A DNA stretch of 19,567 nucleotides from Pseudomonadota bacterium (GCA_022572105.1 JACZWN010000037.1:435-20001); one strand, 5' to 3'. Counted from the stretch's first letter, positions 1 to 8,604 are shown. Numbers and translations: made by a program. Notes: generated by a model from the sequence alone, not told the origin.

Positions 1-197
1 AAGAGCAGCGGATAGACTTCCGGGGACAGATTAGGCGGCGCCTGAATGTTCATCTCCCCCCCCAACAGCAGCCGGGCGACGGCGATGGTGCGCAACAGCT
101 CCATCAGCGTGGCGTCCGGCCAATCGGCCATGGGGATCGCGGGCTTGGCCCGGAAGTTTTGCACGATCACTTCCTGGATATGGCCGTGGGCCTCGTG
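1..197 (-). other. cofG: Segment coding for part of FO synthase CofG (7,8-didemethyl-8-hydroxy-5-deazariboflavin synthase)
   Basis: In the frame of the S2 start, codons 117-181 read HEAHGHIQEVIVQNFRAKP, then DATLMELLRTIAVARLLLGG, then EMNIQAPPNLSPEVYPLL. This is the well-conserved middle of CofG, the radical-SAM enzyme (or domain of FbiC-like FO synthase) that makes the deazaflavin core of coenzyme F420. The N-terminal part with the CX3CX2C iron-sulfur cluster motif is absent; it is replaced by S2. The protein continues beyond the left edge. The family assignment rests on remembered motifs and is strong for this stretch. Confidence 0.75.
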
Positions 198-545
198 CAG
201 GCGCTTGATCGACTGGGAGATCGTCTTCCAGTTGGTCAGCATCCCGCCGAGCCAGCGATGGTTGACGTAATACTGGCCGCAACGCTTGGCTGATTCGGCG
301 ATCTTTTCGCTGGCCTGGCGCTTGGTGCCGACGAAGAGCACGCGCCCGCCGCCGGCCACCACGTCGCGCACGAAGACCAGCGCCTGGCGCAGCAGCGGCA
401 CCGTCTGTTCGAGGTCGAGGATGTGCACGCCGTTGCGCTTGCCGAAGATGTACGGGCCCATCTTCGGGTTCCAGCGGCGGGTGGTATGTCCGAAATGGAC
501 GCCAGCCTCGAGGAGCTGGCGCATGGTCACGTCTGGAAGCGCCAT
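1..545 (-). CDS. rpsB: 30S ribosomal protein S2, N-terminal part, running in frame into an FO synthase (CofG) segment; partial at window edge
   Basis: The open frame starts at ATG 545 and stays open to the window edge (181 codons seen). Residues 1-116 are a clear S2 N-terminus: MRQLLEAGVHFGHTTRRWNP at 8-27, FVGTKRQA at 71-78 and NHRWLGGMLTNWKTI at 95-109. S2 is an essential protein of the small ribosomal subunit, normally about 240-260 residues. From about residue 117 the sequence no longer resembles S2 and matches the CofG half of FO synthase (GHIQEVIVQNFRAKP, NIQAPPNLSPEVYPL). The start is supported by GGAGA at 556-560, 10 nt upstream. The dnaE-rpsB order is usual in alphaproteobacteria. 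As it stands this protein could not replace S2. I think an assembly join is likelier than a real fusion, but the sequence alone cannot decide. Confidence 0.85.
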   Translation of the reverse strand, partial: MALPDVTMRQLLEAGVHFGHTTRRWNPKMGPYIFGKRNGVHILDLEQTVPLLRQALVFVRDVVAGGGRVLFVGTKRQASEKIAESAKRCGQYYVNHRWLGGMLTNWKTISQSIKRLHEAHGHIQEVIVQNFRAKPAIPMADWPDATLMELLRTIAVARLLLGGEMNIQAPPNLSPEVYPLL

Positions 546-671
546 GGGTATGTCTTCTCCGGTTGTACCGCCGCGGGCCGCTGCATCCGGACGCCCGGAC
601 ACCGGAGCGACTGCCGGAGATGTCTCCCCCGGAAAGGCCGCGAAGCCCGCGTGTGAAATCCAGCGGGCCGG

Positions 672-700
672 GTCATAGCGCTTAAGGGCTAAAGACGCAA
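672..700 (-). promoter_or_regulatory. Candidate sigma-70-type promoter of rpsB
   Basis: On the minus strand TTGCGT (695-700) and TATGAC (672-677) are separated by 17 bp. They lie in the 193-bp gap between dnaE and rpsB. Transcription would start near 665, leaving a GC-rich leader of about 120 nt before the rpsB ATG. S2 leaders are often regulatory, but I recognise no named leader motif here. I see no intrinsic terminator after dnaE. Confidence 0.45.
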
Positions 701-738
701 GGGCAAAGCGGGCGCCGGGGCCGGGCTCATACGAAGGA

Positions 739-3700
739 TTAGACGTCCTGAACCACCAGCCCCGGGACCGCCTTGATGGCCTGGCGGGCGGCCGGCGAGA
801 GCCGGTAGCCGCCCGGCAATTCCAGTTCGACCTCCTGTCCGTCGGCCAGATCCAGGACCAGCTTGATCTGGCCGCGTCCCTCGGCCTCCCGCTCCAACAG
901 GTTTTTCAGGCTTTCCAGCGGTTCCGGGTCGCTCATGAACACGCGCAAGCCCAGCCCGGCGCCGGCCACGGCCGCTTCCAGGGGCTCGATCTGCTGGGCC
1001 ATCAGGCGCAGGTCCTCGCCGTCGCCGCGGTTTTCCACCGTGAGCAGAAGCGGCTCGCCGCCCTCCAGGAGATCGCGCGCGCGCGCGAGCAGATCGGAAA
1101 AGACGACCACCTCATAGACGCCGCTGGAATCAGAAAGCCGTATGAAGGCGAAGCGGCTGCCCTGGCGCGCGGTGCGCTCCCGCTTGCCTTTGACGATCCC
1201 GGCCACGCGCTTGCGGCCCGGGTCGCGCTTCATGACGGCGGCCAGATCGGCGGCGCGCACAACGCCGAGGCGCCCCAGGCTATCCCCATAGGCGTCGAGC
1301 GGATGGGCGGAGAAGTAGAAGCCGATGGCCTCGAACTCGTGATCCAGGCGCTCCAGCTTGGGCCAATCGGCCACATCGGGGAGCACGAGGTCCAGCTTGG
1401 CGGCCTGGTCGCCACCGCCGAACAGGTTTTCCTGCGCGCTTTCCCGCTCGCTGGCCGCGGCCGAGGCATGGCGCACGATGGTCTCCGCGGTCTCGAAAAC
1501 CTGGCGCCGGTTGGCGTTGAGGCCGTCGAAAGCGCCGGCACAGGTCAGGTTCTCGATCTGCCGCTTGTTGATGGACCGCATATCGACGCGGTCGGCGAAG
1601 TCGCCGAGGCTCGCGAAGGTCCCGTTCTCGTCCCGCTCGGCGACCAGCACCGCCATGGCCGCCGCGCCGACGTTCTTGACCGCGGCGAGCGCGTAGCGGA
1701 TGGCCCGGCGCGGGCCGTCCGGTGTTTCTTCGACCTCGACGCCGAAGTCGGCACGCGAGCGGTTGATGTCGGGCGGCAGCAGGGGAATGTTCAGGCGACC
1801 CAAATCCTGGCGGAAGTCCTCGAGCTTGTCGGTGTTGCCCATGTCGAAGGTCATGGAGGCGGCCAGAAACTCGACCGGATGGTTGGCCTTCAGGTAGGCG
1901 GTCTGATAGGCGACCAGCGCGTAGGCCGCGGCGTGGCTCTTGTTGAAGCCGTAGCCGGCGAACTTGTTGACCTGCTCGAAGATCTGCTCGGCCTTGGCCT
2001 CGGGCACGCCGCGCGCGACCGCGCCCTGGATGAAGTGCTTGCGCTGGGCCTCCATCTCCGAGCGGATCTTCTTGCCCATGGCCCGGCGCAACAGGTCGGC
2101 GGCGCCGAGCGAATAGCCGGCCAGCTCCTGGGCGATCTGCATGACCTGCTCCTGGTAGATCATGATCCCGAAGGTTTCCTTCAGGATGCCTTCCAGCGTC
2201 GGATAGAGGTAATCGATCGCCTCCTTGCCGTGCTTGCGCGCGATGAAGCTCGGGATGTTGTCCATGGGCCCCGGGCGAAACAGCGCGACGACGGCGATGA
2301 TGTCCTCGAAGCGGTCCGCCTTGAGGCTCTTGAGCACGTCGCGCATGCCCGAGGACTCCAACTGGAACACCCCCAGCGTGTCGCCGCGGCCGAGCATGGC
2401 GTAGGTTCCCGCGTCGTCCAACGGGATCCGCGACAGATCCAGCGCGGTGCCGCGCGCGGCGATCAGCTCGCAGGCGCGCGCCAGCACCGAAAGGGTCTTT
2501 AGCCCCAAAAAGTCGAACTTCACCAGGCCCGCGAGCTCGACATACTTCATGGAGAACTGGGTGATCGCCATGTTGGAGCGCGGATCGCGGTACAGCGGGA
2601 TCAGCTCGTCCAGGCGACGGTCGCCGATGACCACGCCGGCGGCATGCGTCGAGGCGTGGCGGTACAGGCCCTCGACCTTGAGCGCGATGTCGAGTAGCCG
2701 CGCCACGGTCGGGTCCTCGGCGCGCATATCCCGGAGCTCCTGTTCGCCGTCGATGGCCTCCTGCAACCCGACCGGATTGGCCGGGTTGTTGGGCACCAGC
2801 TTGCAGATGCGGTCGACCTGGGGATAGGGCATCTGCAGCACCCGGCCGACATCGCGCAGCGCGGCGCGCGCCTGCAGCTTGCCGAAGGTGATGATCTGGG
2901 CGACGTGATCGCGGCCGTATTTCTCCTGGACGTAGCGGATGACCTCGTCCCGGCGCTCCTGGCAGAAGTCGATGTCGAAGTCCGGCATGGACACGCGCTC
3001 GGGGTTCAGGAAGCGCTCGAACAGCAGGCCCCAGCGCAGGGGATCGAGACCGGTGATGGTGAGCGCCCAGGACACCACCGAGCCCGCGCCCGAGCCGCGT
3101 CCGGGACCGACCGGAATGCCCTGGCGCTTGGCCCATTGGATGAAATCGGCGACGATCAGGAAATAACCCGGGTAGCCCATCTGCTCGATGACCGCGAGCT
3201 CGTATTCCATGCGCTCCCGGTAGCCGTGTGCCGCCGCTTGGCGCGCCGCCTGGTCCATCGCCACCGTGTAGACCTGTTCCTCCAGGCGCCCTTCCAAACC
3301 GGCCGCGCTCCGCGCGCGCAGCTCCTCGGCCTCGCTGCGGCCGGCCTCGGTCGGGAAGGCCGGCAGGATCGGGTCGACGGCCTCGGGCACGTAAGCGCAG
3401 CGGCGCGCGATGGTCAGGGTGTTGGCGATGGCCTCGGGCAGGTCGGCGAAGAGCTCGGCCATCTCGGCGGCCGACTTGAAGCGGTGCTCGGGCGTCAGGC
3501 GCCGGCGCTCGGCCTCGCCGACGTAGGTCCCTTCGGCGATGCACAGGAGCGCGTCGTGCGCCTCGTACATCTCCGCCTCGGCGAAGAAGACCTCGTTGGT
3601 CGCGACCAGCGGCAGGTCGAGCGCGTAGGCCAGATCCACCAGCCGGTCCTCGATGCCCGCCTCCTCGGCCAGGCCGTGGCGCATAACCTCGACGTAGAGC

Positions 3701-4218
3701 CGCCCGGGGAAGATCCGCGCGAGCCCGCGCAAGGCCGCCTCGGCGGCCTCGTCCTGGCCGTCCAGCAGGCGCCGGCCCACGGGCCCGGCCGGTCCGCCGC
3801 CGAGCGCGATAAGCCCCGCGCCGAAGGCTTCCAAGTCGGCGAGCGAGACCTGAGCCGGCTCGCCGGGCGGGGTTTCCAGGAACGACCGGGAGACCAGCTT
3901 CATCAGGTTGCGGTAACCGGTCTGGTCCTGGACCAGGAGCGCGATCCGGTCCGGCGCCGGGCGGGCGGCCGGGCTGCCGAGGGGTTGGTCGTCCTCCCGG
4001 GCGAGGCCGATCCGGCAGCCGATGATCGGCTGCACCCCCGCCTCGACGGCCGCGAGCGCGAACTCGAGCGCGCCGAACAGGTTGCCGCTGTCGGTGACCG
4101 CCACCGCCGGCATGGCGTGGCGTTGGCACAACGCGACCAGATCGGGAATCTTGATCGCGCCCTCGAGCAGCGAATAGGCGGAATGGACGCTCAGGTGAAC
4201 GAATCCGGCGTGCGGCAT
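739..4218 (-). CDS. dnaE: DNA polymerase III subunit alpha
   Basis: Catalytic subunit of the replicative DNA polymerase (C-family), 1159 residues, the usual DnaE1 length. The N-terminal PHP domain starts with FVHLSVHSAYSLLEG (residues 6-20). The polymerase core has GPGRGSGAGS (371-380) and PDFDIDF (412-418), whose aspartates D413 and D415, with D569 in VKFDFLGLKT, match the three catalytic aspartates of E. coli DnaE. YGFNKSHAAAYA (756-767) and a C-terminal OB-fold region follow. QENLF at 929-933 fits the internal beta-clamp-binding motif. The start at 4218 gives the standard N-terminus, although the Shine-Dalgarno sequence is weak (GGAA about 10 nt upstream). The divergent upstream region carries a DnaA box. 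The gene is intact. Confidence 0.97.
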   Translation of the reverse strand: MPHAGFVHLSVHSAYSLLEGAIKIPDLVALCQRHAMPAVAVTDSGNLFGALEFALAAVEAGVQPIIGCRIGLAREDDQPLGSPAARPAPDRIALLVQDQTGYRNLMKLVSRSFLETPPGEPAQVSLADLEAFGAGLIALGGGPAGPVGRRLLDGQDEAAEAALRGLARIFPGRLYVEVMRHGLAEEAGIEDRLVDLAYALDLPLVATNEVFFAEAEMYEAHDALLCIAEGTYVGEAERRRLTPEHRFKSAAEMAELFADLPEAIANTLTIARRCAYVPEAVDPILPAFPTEAGRSEAEELRARSAAGLEGRLEEQVYTVAMDQAARQAAAHGYRERMEYELAVIEQMGYPGYFLIVADFIQWAKRQGIPVGPGRGSGAGSVVSWALTITGLDPLRWGLLFERFLNPERVSMPDFDIDFCQERRDEVIRYVQEKYGRDHVAQIITFGKLQARAALRDVGRVLQMPYPQVDRICKLVPNNPANPVGLQEAIDGEQELRDMRAEDPTVARLLDIALKVEGLYRHASTHAAGVVIGDRRLDELIPLYRDPRSNMAITQFSMKYVELAGLVKFDFLGLKTLSVLARACELIAARGTALDLSRIPLDDAGTYAMLGRGDTLGVFQLESSGMRDVLKSLKADRFEDIIAVVALFRPGPMDNIPSFIARKHGKEAIDYLYPTLEGILKETFGIMIYQEQVMQIAQELAGYSLGAADLLRRAMGKKIRSEMEAQRKHFIQGAVARGVPEAKAEQIFEQVNKFAGYGFNKSHAAAYALVAYQTAYLKANHPVEFLAASMTFDMGNTDKLEDFRQDLGRLNIPLLPPDINRSRADFGVEVEETPDGPRRAIRYALAAVKNVGAAAMAVLVAERDENGTFASLGDFADRVDMRSINKRQIENLTCAGAFDGLNANRRQVFETAETIVRHASAAASERESAQENLFGGGDQAAKLDLVLPDVADWPKLERLDHEFEAIGFYFSAHPLDAYGDSLGRLGVVRAADLAAVMKRDPGRKRVAGIVKGKRERTARQGSRFAFIRLSDSSGVYEVVVFSDLLARARDLLEGGEPLLLTVENRGDGEDLRLMAQQIEPLEAAVAGAGLGLRVFMSDPEPLESLKNLLEREAEGRGQIKLVLDLADGQEVELELPGGYRLSPAARQAIKAVPGLVVQDV

Positions 4219-4261
4219 GGCTTAAAGATTCCACGCATGGCCCGGCCTGTCAGCAGAAGAG

Positions 4262-4270
4262 TTATCCACA
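4262..4270 (+). promoter_or_regulatory. Perfect DnaA box between dnaE and the homocysteine methyltransferase gene
   Basis: TTATCCACA matches the strict E. coli DnaA-box consensus TTATNCACA. It lies 44 bp upstream of the dnaE start codon, in the 137-bp divergent gap. A site here could let DnaA act on dnaE transcription. Only this one perfect copy was noticed, so an origin is unlikely. Confidence 0.5.
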
Positions 4271-4272
4271 AC

Positions 4273-4304
4273 CCGGTGCAGCCGGTGGCCCGTTGCAACC
4301 GGTG
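4273..4304 (+). repeat. Three CCGGTG direct repeats in the divergent promoter region
   Basis: CCGGTG occurs at 4273-4278, 4282-4287 and 4299-4304, next to the DnaA box. The cluster could be an operator for either divergent gene. In GC-rich DNA such a cluster can also arise by chance. Confidence 0.3.
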
Positions 4305-4320
4305 GACAGCCGGGTAAGCT
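4293..4320 (+). promoter_or_regulatory. Possible promoter of the homocysteine S-methyltransferase gene
   Basis: TTGCAA (4293-4298) and TAAGCT (4315-4320) are spaced by 16 bp and end 35 bp before the start codon. The -10 match is modest, so this is tentative. Confidence 0.3.
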
Positions 4321-4355
4321 GCGCCGCTTGGGTCCGGACGGGAGAAGGCTTGGAA

Positions 4356-5258
4356 ATGGCAGGGCGGATCACGCTGCTCGACGGCGGCATGGGCCGGGAA
4401 CTGAAACGCATGGGGGCGCCGTTCCGCCAGCCGCAATGGTCGGCGCTGGCGCTCATGGAGGCGCCGGACTTCGTGAGCAAGGCGCACGCGGCTTTCATCG
4501 CCGCCGGCGCCGAGGTAGTGACGACCAACAGCTACGCCGTGGTCCCGTTCCACATCGGCCGGGACCGCTTCGCCGCGGACGGCCGGATGCTGGCGGAGCG
4601 GGCCGGCCGCCTCGCCCGCGCCGCCGCCGACGATGGCGCCGGTCGCAAGGTCCTGGTGGCGGCCTCGCTGCCGCCGCTGTTCGGGTCCTACCGGCCCGAT
4701 CTGTTCGATGCGGCGCGCGCGCCGGAGCTCCTCCGGACCCTGATCGAGGGCCTCTCGCCCCACGCCGATCTCTGGCTCGCCGAGACGCTCGGCTCGATCG
4801 CCGAGGCGGCGGCGGTCAACGACGCGCTCGCCGGCGACGCGCGCCCGCTCTGGATCTCCTTCACCTTGGCCGACGAGCGCCCCGAGCCGGCCGATCCGCG
4901 CCTGCGTTCGGGCGAGCCGGTCGCCGAGGCGGTGCGCGCCGCGGCGCGGCTGGGCGCGGCGGCGGTTCTTTTCAACTGCAGTCAGCCGGAGGTCATGGCG
5001 CCCGCACTCGAGATCGCGCGTGACACGCTCGCCGCGCAGGACGGGGCGATCGAGATCGGCGCCTACGCCAACGCCTTTCAACCGAAGGACGAGAGCACCC
5101 AGGCGAACGAAGAAGTCAGCGACCTCCGCACCGACCTGGACCCGCCGGGCTACCTCGGCTTCGCGCGGGACTGGATGGCGCGCGGCGCCACCATCGTCGG
5201 CGGCTGCTGCGGCATCGGCCCGGAGCACATCGCCGCGCTCCGCGCCGCCTTTCCCTAA
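4356..5258 (+). CDS. Homocysteine S-methyltransferase family protein (MmuM/MHT1-like)
   Basis: Zinc-dependent methyltransferase of the homocysteine S-methyltransferase barrel family, 300 residues from the chosen start. The nucleophile-binding motifs are present: LDGGMGRELKR near residues 8-18, FNCSQPE with C208, and VGGCCGIGPEHI with C284 and C285 as zinc ligands. Such single-domain enzymes make methionine from homocysteine with S-methylmethionine or S-adenosylmethionine as methyl donor; no cobalamin or folate domain is fused. The start at ATG 4356 is preferred over an upstream TTG at 4293 because GGAGAAGG (4341-4348) lies 7 nt before it and the family N-terminus begins there. It is the only clear protein gene on the plus strand and converges on lolD with a 31-bp gap. 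The exact methyl donor cannot be read from sequence. Confidence 0.88.
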   Translation: MAGRITLLDGGMGRELKRMGAPFRQPQWSALALMEAPDFVSKAHAAFIAAGAEVVTTNSYAVVPFHIGRDRFAADGRMLAERAGRLARAAADDGAGRKVLVAASLPPLFGSYRPDLFDAARAPELLRTLIEGLSPHADLWLAETLGSIAEAAAVNDALAGDARPLWISFTLADERPEPADPRLRSGEPVAEAVRAAARLGAAAVLFNCSQPEVMAPALEIARDTLAAQDGAIEIGAYANAFQPKDESTQANEEVSDLRTDLDPPGYLGFARDWMARGATIVGGCCGIGPEHIAALRAAFP

Positions 5259-5289
5259 ACGCCCGTTTCGTCCCGACGTTCTGGGCACC

Positions 5290-5994
5290 TCACGCGATAT
5301 GGCCGTCCTCGAGCCTGAGGGTGCGGTCCATGCGCGCGGCCAGATCCAGGTTGTGGGTGGCGATGAGCACCGCCAGCCCGGCGCCGCGCACCATCTCGAC
5401 CAGCAGATCGAAGACGCTCTCGGCCGTGTGCGGGTCGAGATTCCCGGTCGGCTCGTCGGCGAACAGGATCGCCGGCGCGTTGGCCAGGCCGCGGGCGATG
5501 GCGACGCGCTGCTGCTCGCCGCCGGACAGCCGCGCCGGGCGGTGCTCGACGCGCTCGGAGAGCCCGACCCGCCCGAGCAGTTCCTCGGCGCGCACCCGGG
5601 CCTCGGCCTTGGACAGGCCGGCGATCATCTGCGGCAGGATCACGTTCTCGAGCGCCGAGAACTCGGGCAGCAGGTGGTGATACTGATAGACGAAGCCGAT
5701 GGCGTTGCGGCGCAGCCCCGTGCGCGCGTTGTCGTCGAGCGCCGAGGCGGCCTGGCCGCCGATCACCACTTCGCCGGCATCGGGACGCTCGAGCAGGCCG
5801 GCGATGTGCAAGAGCGTGGACTTGCCCGACCCCGACGGCCCGACCAGGGCGACCAGCTCGCCGGGCCTGACCTCGAGGCTGACCCCCTGCAACACCTCGA
5901 TCGCCTTGCCGCCCTGGCGGAAGGTCTTGTCGATGGCCTCCAGGCGCAGGCCCCGGGCGGCGCCGGGTTTCGCTCGACCCGCGCGCTCACTCAT
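5290..5994 (-). CDS. lolD: Lipoprotein-releasing ABC transporter, ATP-binding subunit LolD
   Basis: ATPase of the inner-membrane Lol complex that hands outer-membrane lipoproteins to the periplasmic carrier LolA. It has 234 residues, typical of LolD. All nucleotide-binding motifs are present: Walker A GPSGSGKST (52-60), Q-loop Q104 in FVYQYHHLLPEFSALENV, signature LSGGEQQR (157-163), Walker B ILFADEP (176-182) and H-loop H214. The FVYQ-HHLLPEF and ALENV motifs are characteristic of LolD rather than of the related MacB and FtsE ATPases. Its ATG overlaps the end of the permease gene by 8 bp, so the two are probably translationally coupled. Confidence 0.96.
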   Translation of the reverse strand: MSERAGRAKPGAARGLRLEAIDKTFRQGGKAIEVLQGVSLEVRPGELVALVGPSGSGKSTLLHIAGLLERPDAGEVVIGGQAASALDDNARTGLRRNAIGFVYQYHHLLPEFSALENVILPQMIAGLSKAEARVRAEELLGRVGLSERVEHRPARLSGGEQQRVAIARGLANAPAILFADEPTGNLDPHTAESVFDLLVEMVRGAGLAVLIATHNLDLAARMDRTLRLEDGHIA

Positions 5995-7249
5995 AGCGCA
6001 GCGCCTCCACCGGATCGAGCCGCGCCGCCCGCCAGGACGGATAGATGGTCGCCGCGAAGGACAGCCCCAGCGCCATGGCCAGGACCGTGACCACCTCGCT
6101 CCAGTCGATGACCGCCGGGATCTGCGTCAGGAACCGGATCTCGGCGTTCCACAGATCGGTTCCGATCAAACTCTCCAAGCCATTCTGGATGCTCTGGATG
6201 TTGTCGCTGAAGACGACGCCCAGGATGAGCCCGGCGACGGTGCCGATGACGCCGACGCTGGCGCCGCTCAGGAAGAAGATACGCTGCACCATGCCCCGCG
6301 TCGCCCCCATGGTGCGCAGCACCGCGATGTCGCGGCCCTTGTCCTTCACCAACATGATCAGGCTGGAAATGATGTTGAAGGCGGCGACCAGGATGATCAG
6401 CGTCAGAATCAGGAACATGACGTTGCGCTCGACCTGGATCGCGTTGAAGAAGCTGGAGTTCGCCTGCTGCCAGTCGATGGTGCGAAAGCCCGGGCCCAGG
6501 GTATCGGCAATGGCCCGGCGCAGCGTGCCGATGCGGTCCGGGTCTTCCAGGAAGACCTCGATGCCGTTGACCCGCTCGGGCAGGCGGAAGAACAGCTGCG
6601 CGGTGGCCAGCGGCATGTAGACGAAGGTGCTGTCGTATTCGTACATGCCGACCTCGAACAGGCCGACGATGCGGTAGGTCTTCATGCGCGGTACGGTGCC
6701 CATTACCGTGGTCGTGCCCTGAGGCGAGATCAGCGTGACGCTGTCGTCGACCTTCAGGTTCAACTGCCGGGCCATGCGGCTGCCGATCAGGACCACGTCG
6801 CCGCCGCGCTCGCCCGCGCCGGGGAAGTTGTCGAGGCTGCCCGAGACCATGTTCCCGGCAATCAGCGCGCGCGCCTTCAAGTCCGCCGGCCGCACGCCGC
6901 GCACCAGGCCGAACGAGGTCGCACCGCGCGCGATTATCATGACCTGGCCCTGGACCTGGGGCGTCACCGTCCGCACCCCGGTCAAGGCGCGCAGCCGCTC
7001 CGCGACGGCGTCGAAATCGGCGATCGGCGCCTCCCTGCCGTAGACCGTGAGGTGGCCGTTGATGCCCAGGATGCGGGACAGCAGCTCCTGGCGGAAGCCG
7101 TTCATGACCGCCATGACGATGATCAGCGTCGCCACGCCGAGGGCGATGCCGAGCAGCGAGAACACCGCGATGACCGAGACGAAGCCCTCCTGGCGCCGCG
7201 CGCGCAAGTACCTGAACGCGACCAGTCGCTCGAAGGGGCTGAAGATCAT
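5987..7249 (-). CDS. Lipoprotein-releasing ABC transporter permease, LolC/LolE family (LolF-like single permease)
   Basis: Membrane subunit of the Lol lipoprotein exporter, 420 residues. The N-terminus FERLVAFRYLRARRQEGFVSV leads into membrane segment 1 (about 22-50). A periplasmic domain of about 220 residues follows, then three membrane segments at about 275-301, 326-348 and 385-403. The C-terminus YPSWRAARLDPVEALRYE is typical of the family. Only one permease gene is present beside lolD, whereas gammaproteobacteria have LolC plus LolE. Alphaproteobacteria commonly use one permease, presumably as a homodimer. The open frame extends far upstream, but that part overlaps proS and is a shadow; ATG 7249 gives the conserved N-terminus. 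It lies 35 bp downstream of proS. Confidence 0.95.
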   Translation of the reverse strand: MIFSPFERLVAFRYLRARRQEGFVSVIAVFSLLGIALGVATLIIVMAVMNGFRQELLSRILGINGHLTVYGREAPIADFDAVAERLRALTGVRTVTPQVQGQVMIIARGATSFGLVRGVRPADLKARALIAGNMVSGSLDNFPGAGERGGDVVLIGSRMARQLNLKVDDSVTLISPQGTTTVMGTVPRMKTYRIVGLFEVGMYEYDSTFVYMPLATAQLFFRLPERVNGIEVFLEDPDRIGTLRRAIADTLGPGFRTIDWQQANSSFFNAIQVERNVMFLILTLIILVAAFNIISSLIMLVKDKGRDIAVLRTMGATRGMVQRIFFLSGASVGVIGTVAGLILGVVFSDNIQSIQNGLESLIGTDLWNAEIRFLTQIPAVIDWSEVVTVLAMALGLSFAATIYPSWRAARLDPVEALRYE

Positions 7250-7284
7250 GCGCGAAACCCGATGCTCACGCCGAACAAAAAACC

Positions 7285-8604
7285 TCACCCGGTCAGCCGG
7301 GCAAGCGCCGAGTCGAGGGACAGCTCCTCGCGCTCCGCGTCGCGCCGGCGCTTGAGCTCGACCACGCCTTTCGCCAGGCCGCGCGGGCCGATGACCAGCT
7401 GCCAGGGCAGGCCGATCAGGTCCATGTCGTTGAACTTGGCCCCGGGCCGCTCGTCGCGGTCGTCGTAGAGCACCTCGACGCCGGCGTCCCGGAGCTTGGC
7501 ATAGGTCTCCTCGCAAGCCTTGGTGCAGGCCGCATCGGCGGTCTTGAGGTTGATCAGCCCGACCCGGAACGGGGCCACGGGCTCGGGCCAGACGATGCCG
7601 GCCTCGTCGTGGCTGGCCTCGATGACCGCGCCGACCAGGCGCGAGACGCCGATGCCGTAGGAGCCCATGTGCACCGCGACCGCTTCGCCCTCGGGCGTGG
7701 CCACCAACGCCTTGAGCGGATCGGAATACTTGGTCCCGAAGTAGAAGATGTGGCCGACCTCGATGCCGCGCCGGTGCACCCGCTTGTCCTCGGGCACCTG
7801 GTTCTCGAAAGCGGCCGGATCGTGCTTGTCGTCGGTGCGGGCGTAGAGCTTGGTCCAAGCCTCGACCACGGGCTCGAGATCGGACTGGTAATCGATGCCC
7901 GCGCCGAGCACGTCGAATTCGACGAAGTCCCGGTGGCAGAAGACCTCGCTCTCGCCGGTATCGGCCAGGATGATGAATTCGTGGCTCAGGTCGCCGCCGA
8001 TCGGTCCGGTCTCGGCCTCCATGGGGATGGCCTGTAACCCCATGCGCGCGAAGGTCCTCAAGTAGGCCACGAACATCTTGTTGTACGATCTTTTGGCACC
8101 GGCATAATCCAGGTCGAAGGAGTAGTTATCCTTCATCAGAAACTCGCGCCCGCGCATGACCCCGAAGCGCGGCCGGACCTCGTCGCGAAACTTCCACTGG
8201 ATGTGGTACAGCATCCTGGGCAGGTCGCGGTAGCTCCGGACCGCCGAGCGGAAGATCTCGGTGATCAGCTCCTCGTTGGTCGGCCCGTAGAGCATGTCGC
8301 GCCCGTGCCGGTCCTGGATGCGCAACATCTCCGGCCCGTAGGCGTCGTAGCGTCCCGATTCCTTCCACAGATCCGCCGACTGGATGGTCGGCATGAGCAC
8401 TTCCTGGGCGCCGGCGCGGTCCTGCTCCTCGCGCACGATTTGCTCGATCTTCTTGAGCACGCGGAAGCCCAGCGGCAGCCAGGAGTAGATGCCGGCGCTG
8501 GCCTGGCGGATCATGCCGGCGCGCAGCATCAACCGGTGCGAGACGATCTCCGCCTCGGCCGGCGTCTCCTTCATCGTCGGCATGAAATAGCCGGAAAGGC
8601 GCAT
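7285..8604 (-). CDS. proS: Proline--tRNA ligase, short alphaproteobacterial form without the editing insert
   Basis: Class II aminoacyl-tRNA synthetase that charges tRNA-Pro. At 439 residues it is about 130 shorter than E. coli ProRS (572) because the editing INS domain between motifs 2 and 3 is missing, as is usual in alphaproteobacteria. Visible motifs are the start MRLSGYFMPTMKETPAEAE, GPTNEE (107-112), motif 2 with FRDEVRPRFGVMRGREF (139-155), motif 3 GSYGIGVSRLVGAVIE, and a C-terminal anticodon-binding domain with DDRDERPGAKFNDMDLIG. ATG 8604 has a purine-rich Shine-Dalgarno AGGAA a few nt upstream. Misacylated Ala-tRNA-Pro would have to be cleared by a free-standing editor such as ProXp-ala, which is not in this window. 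A good promoter lies upstream. Confidence 0.97.
   Translation of the reverse strand: MRLSGYFMPTMKETPAEAEIVSHRLMLRAGMIRQASAGIYSWLPLGFRVLKKIEQIVREEQDRAGAQEVLMPTIQSADLWKESGRYDAYGPEMLRIQDRHGRDMLYGPTNEELITEIFRSAVRSYRDLPRMLYHIQWKFRDEVRPRFGVMRGREFLMKDNYSFDLDYAGAKRSYNKMFVAYLRTFARMGLQAIPMEAETGPIGGDLSHEFIILADTGESEVFCHRDFVEFDVLGAGIDYQSDLEPVVEAWTKLYARTDDKHDPAAFENQVPEDKRVHRRGIEVGHIFYFGTKYSDPLKALVATPEGEAVAVHMGSYGIGVSRLVGAVIEASHDEAGIVWPEPVAPFRVGLINLKTADAACTKACEETYAKLRDAGVEVLYDDRDERPGAKFNDMDLIGLPWQLVIGPRGLAKGVVELKRRRDAEREELSLDSALARLTG

Noticed and set aside
1303..2502. 399-codon plus-strand frame opposite dnaE, and similar plus-strand frames at 2905-4317, 5699-7468, 11813-13531 and 15025-16158
   Set aside because: Composition is typical of antisense shadows (Arg, His, Asp, Gln and Gly rich), no motifs are seen, and each lies opposite a well-identified gene.
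1280..4234. Very long minus-strand open frame (984 codons) overlapping dnaE
   Set aside because: It is a shifted-frame shadow in GC-rich DNA, rich in Arg, Gly and Ala with no domain; dnaE in the other frame is unmistakable.
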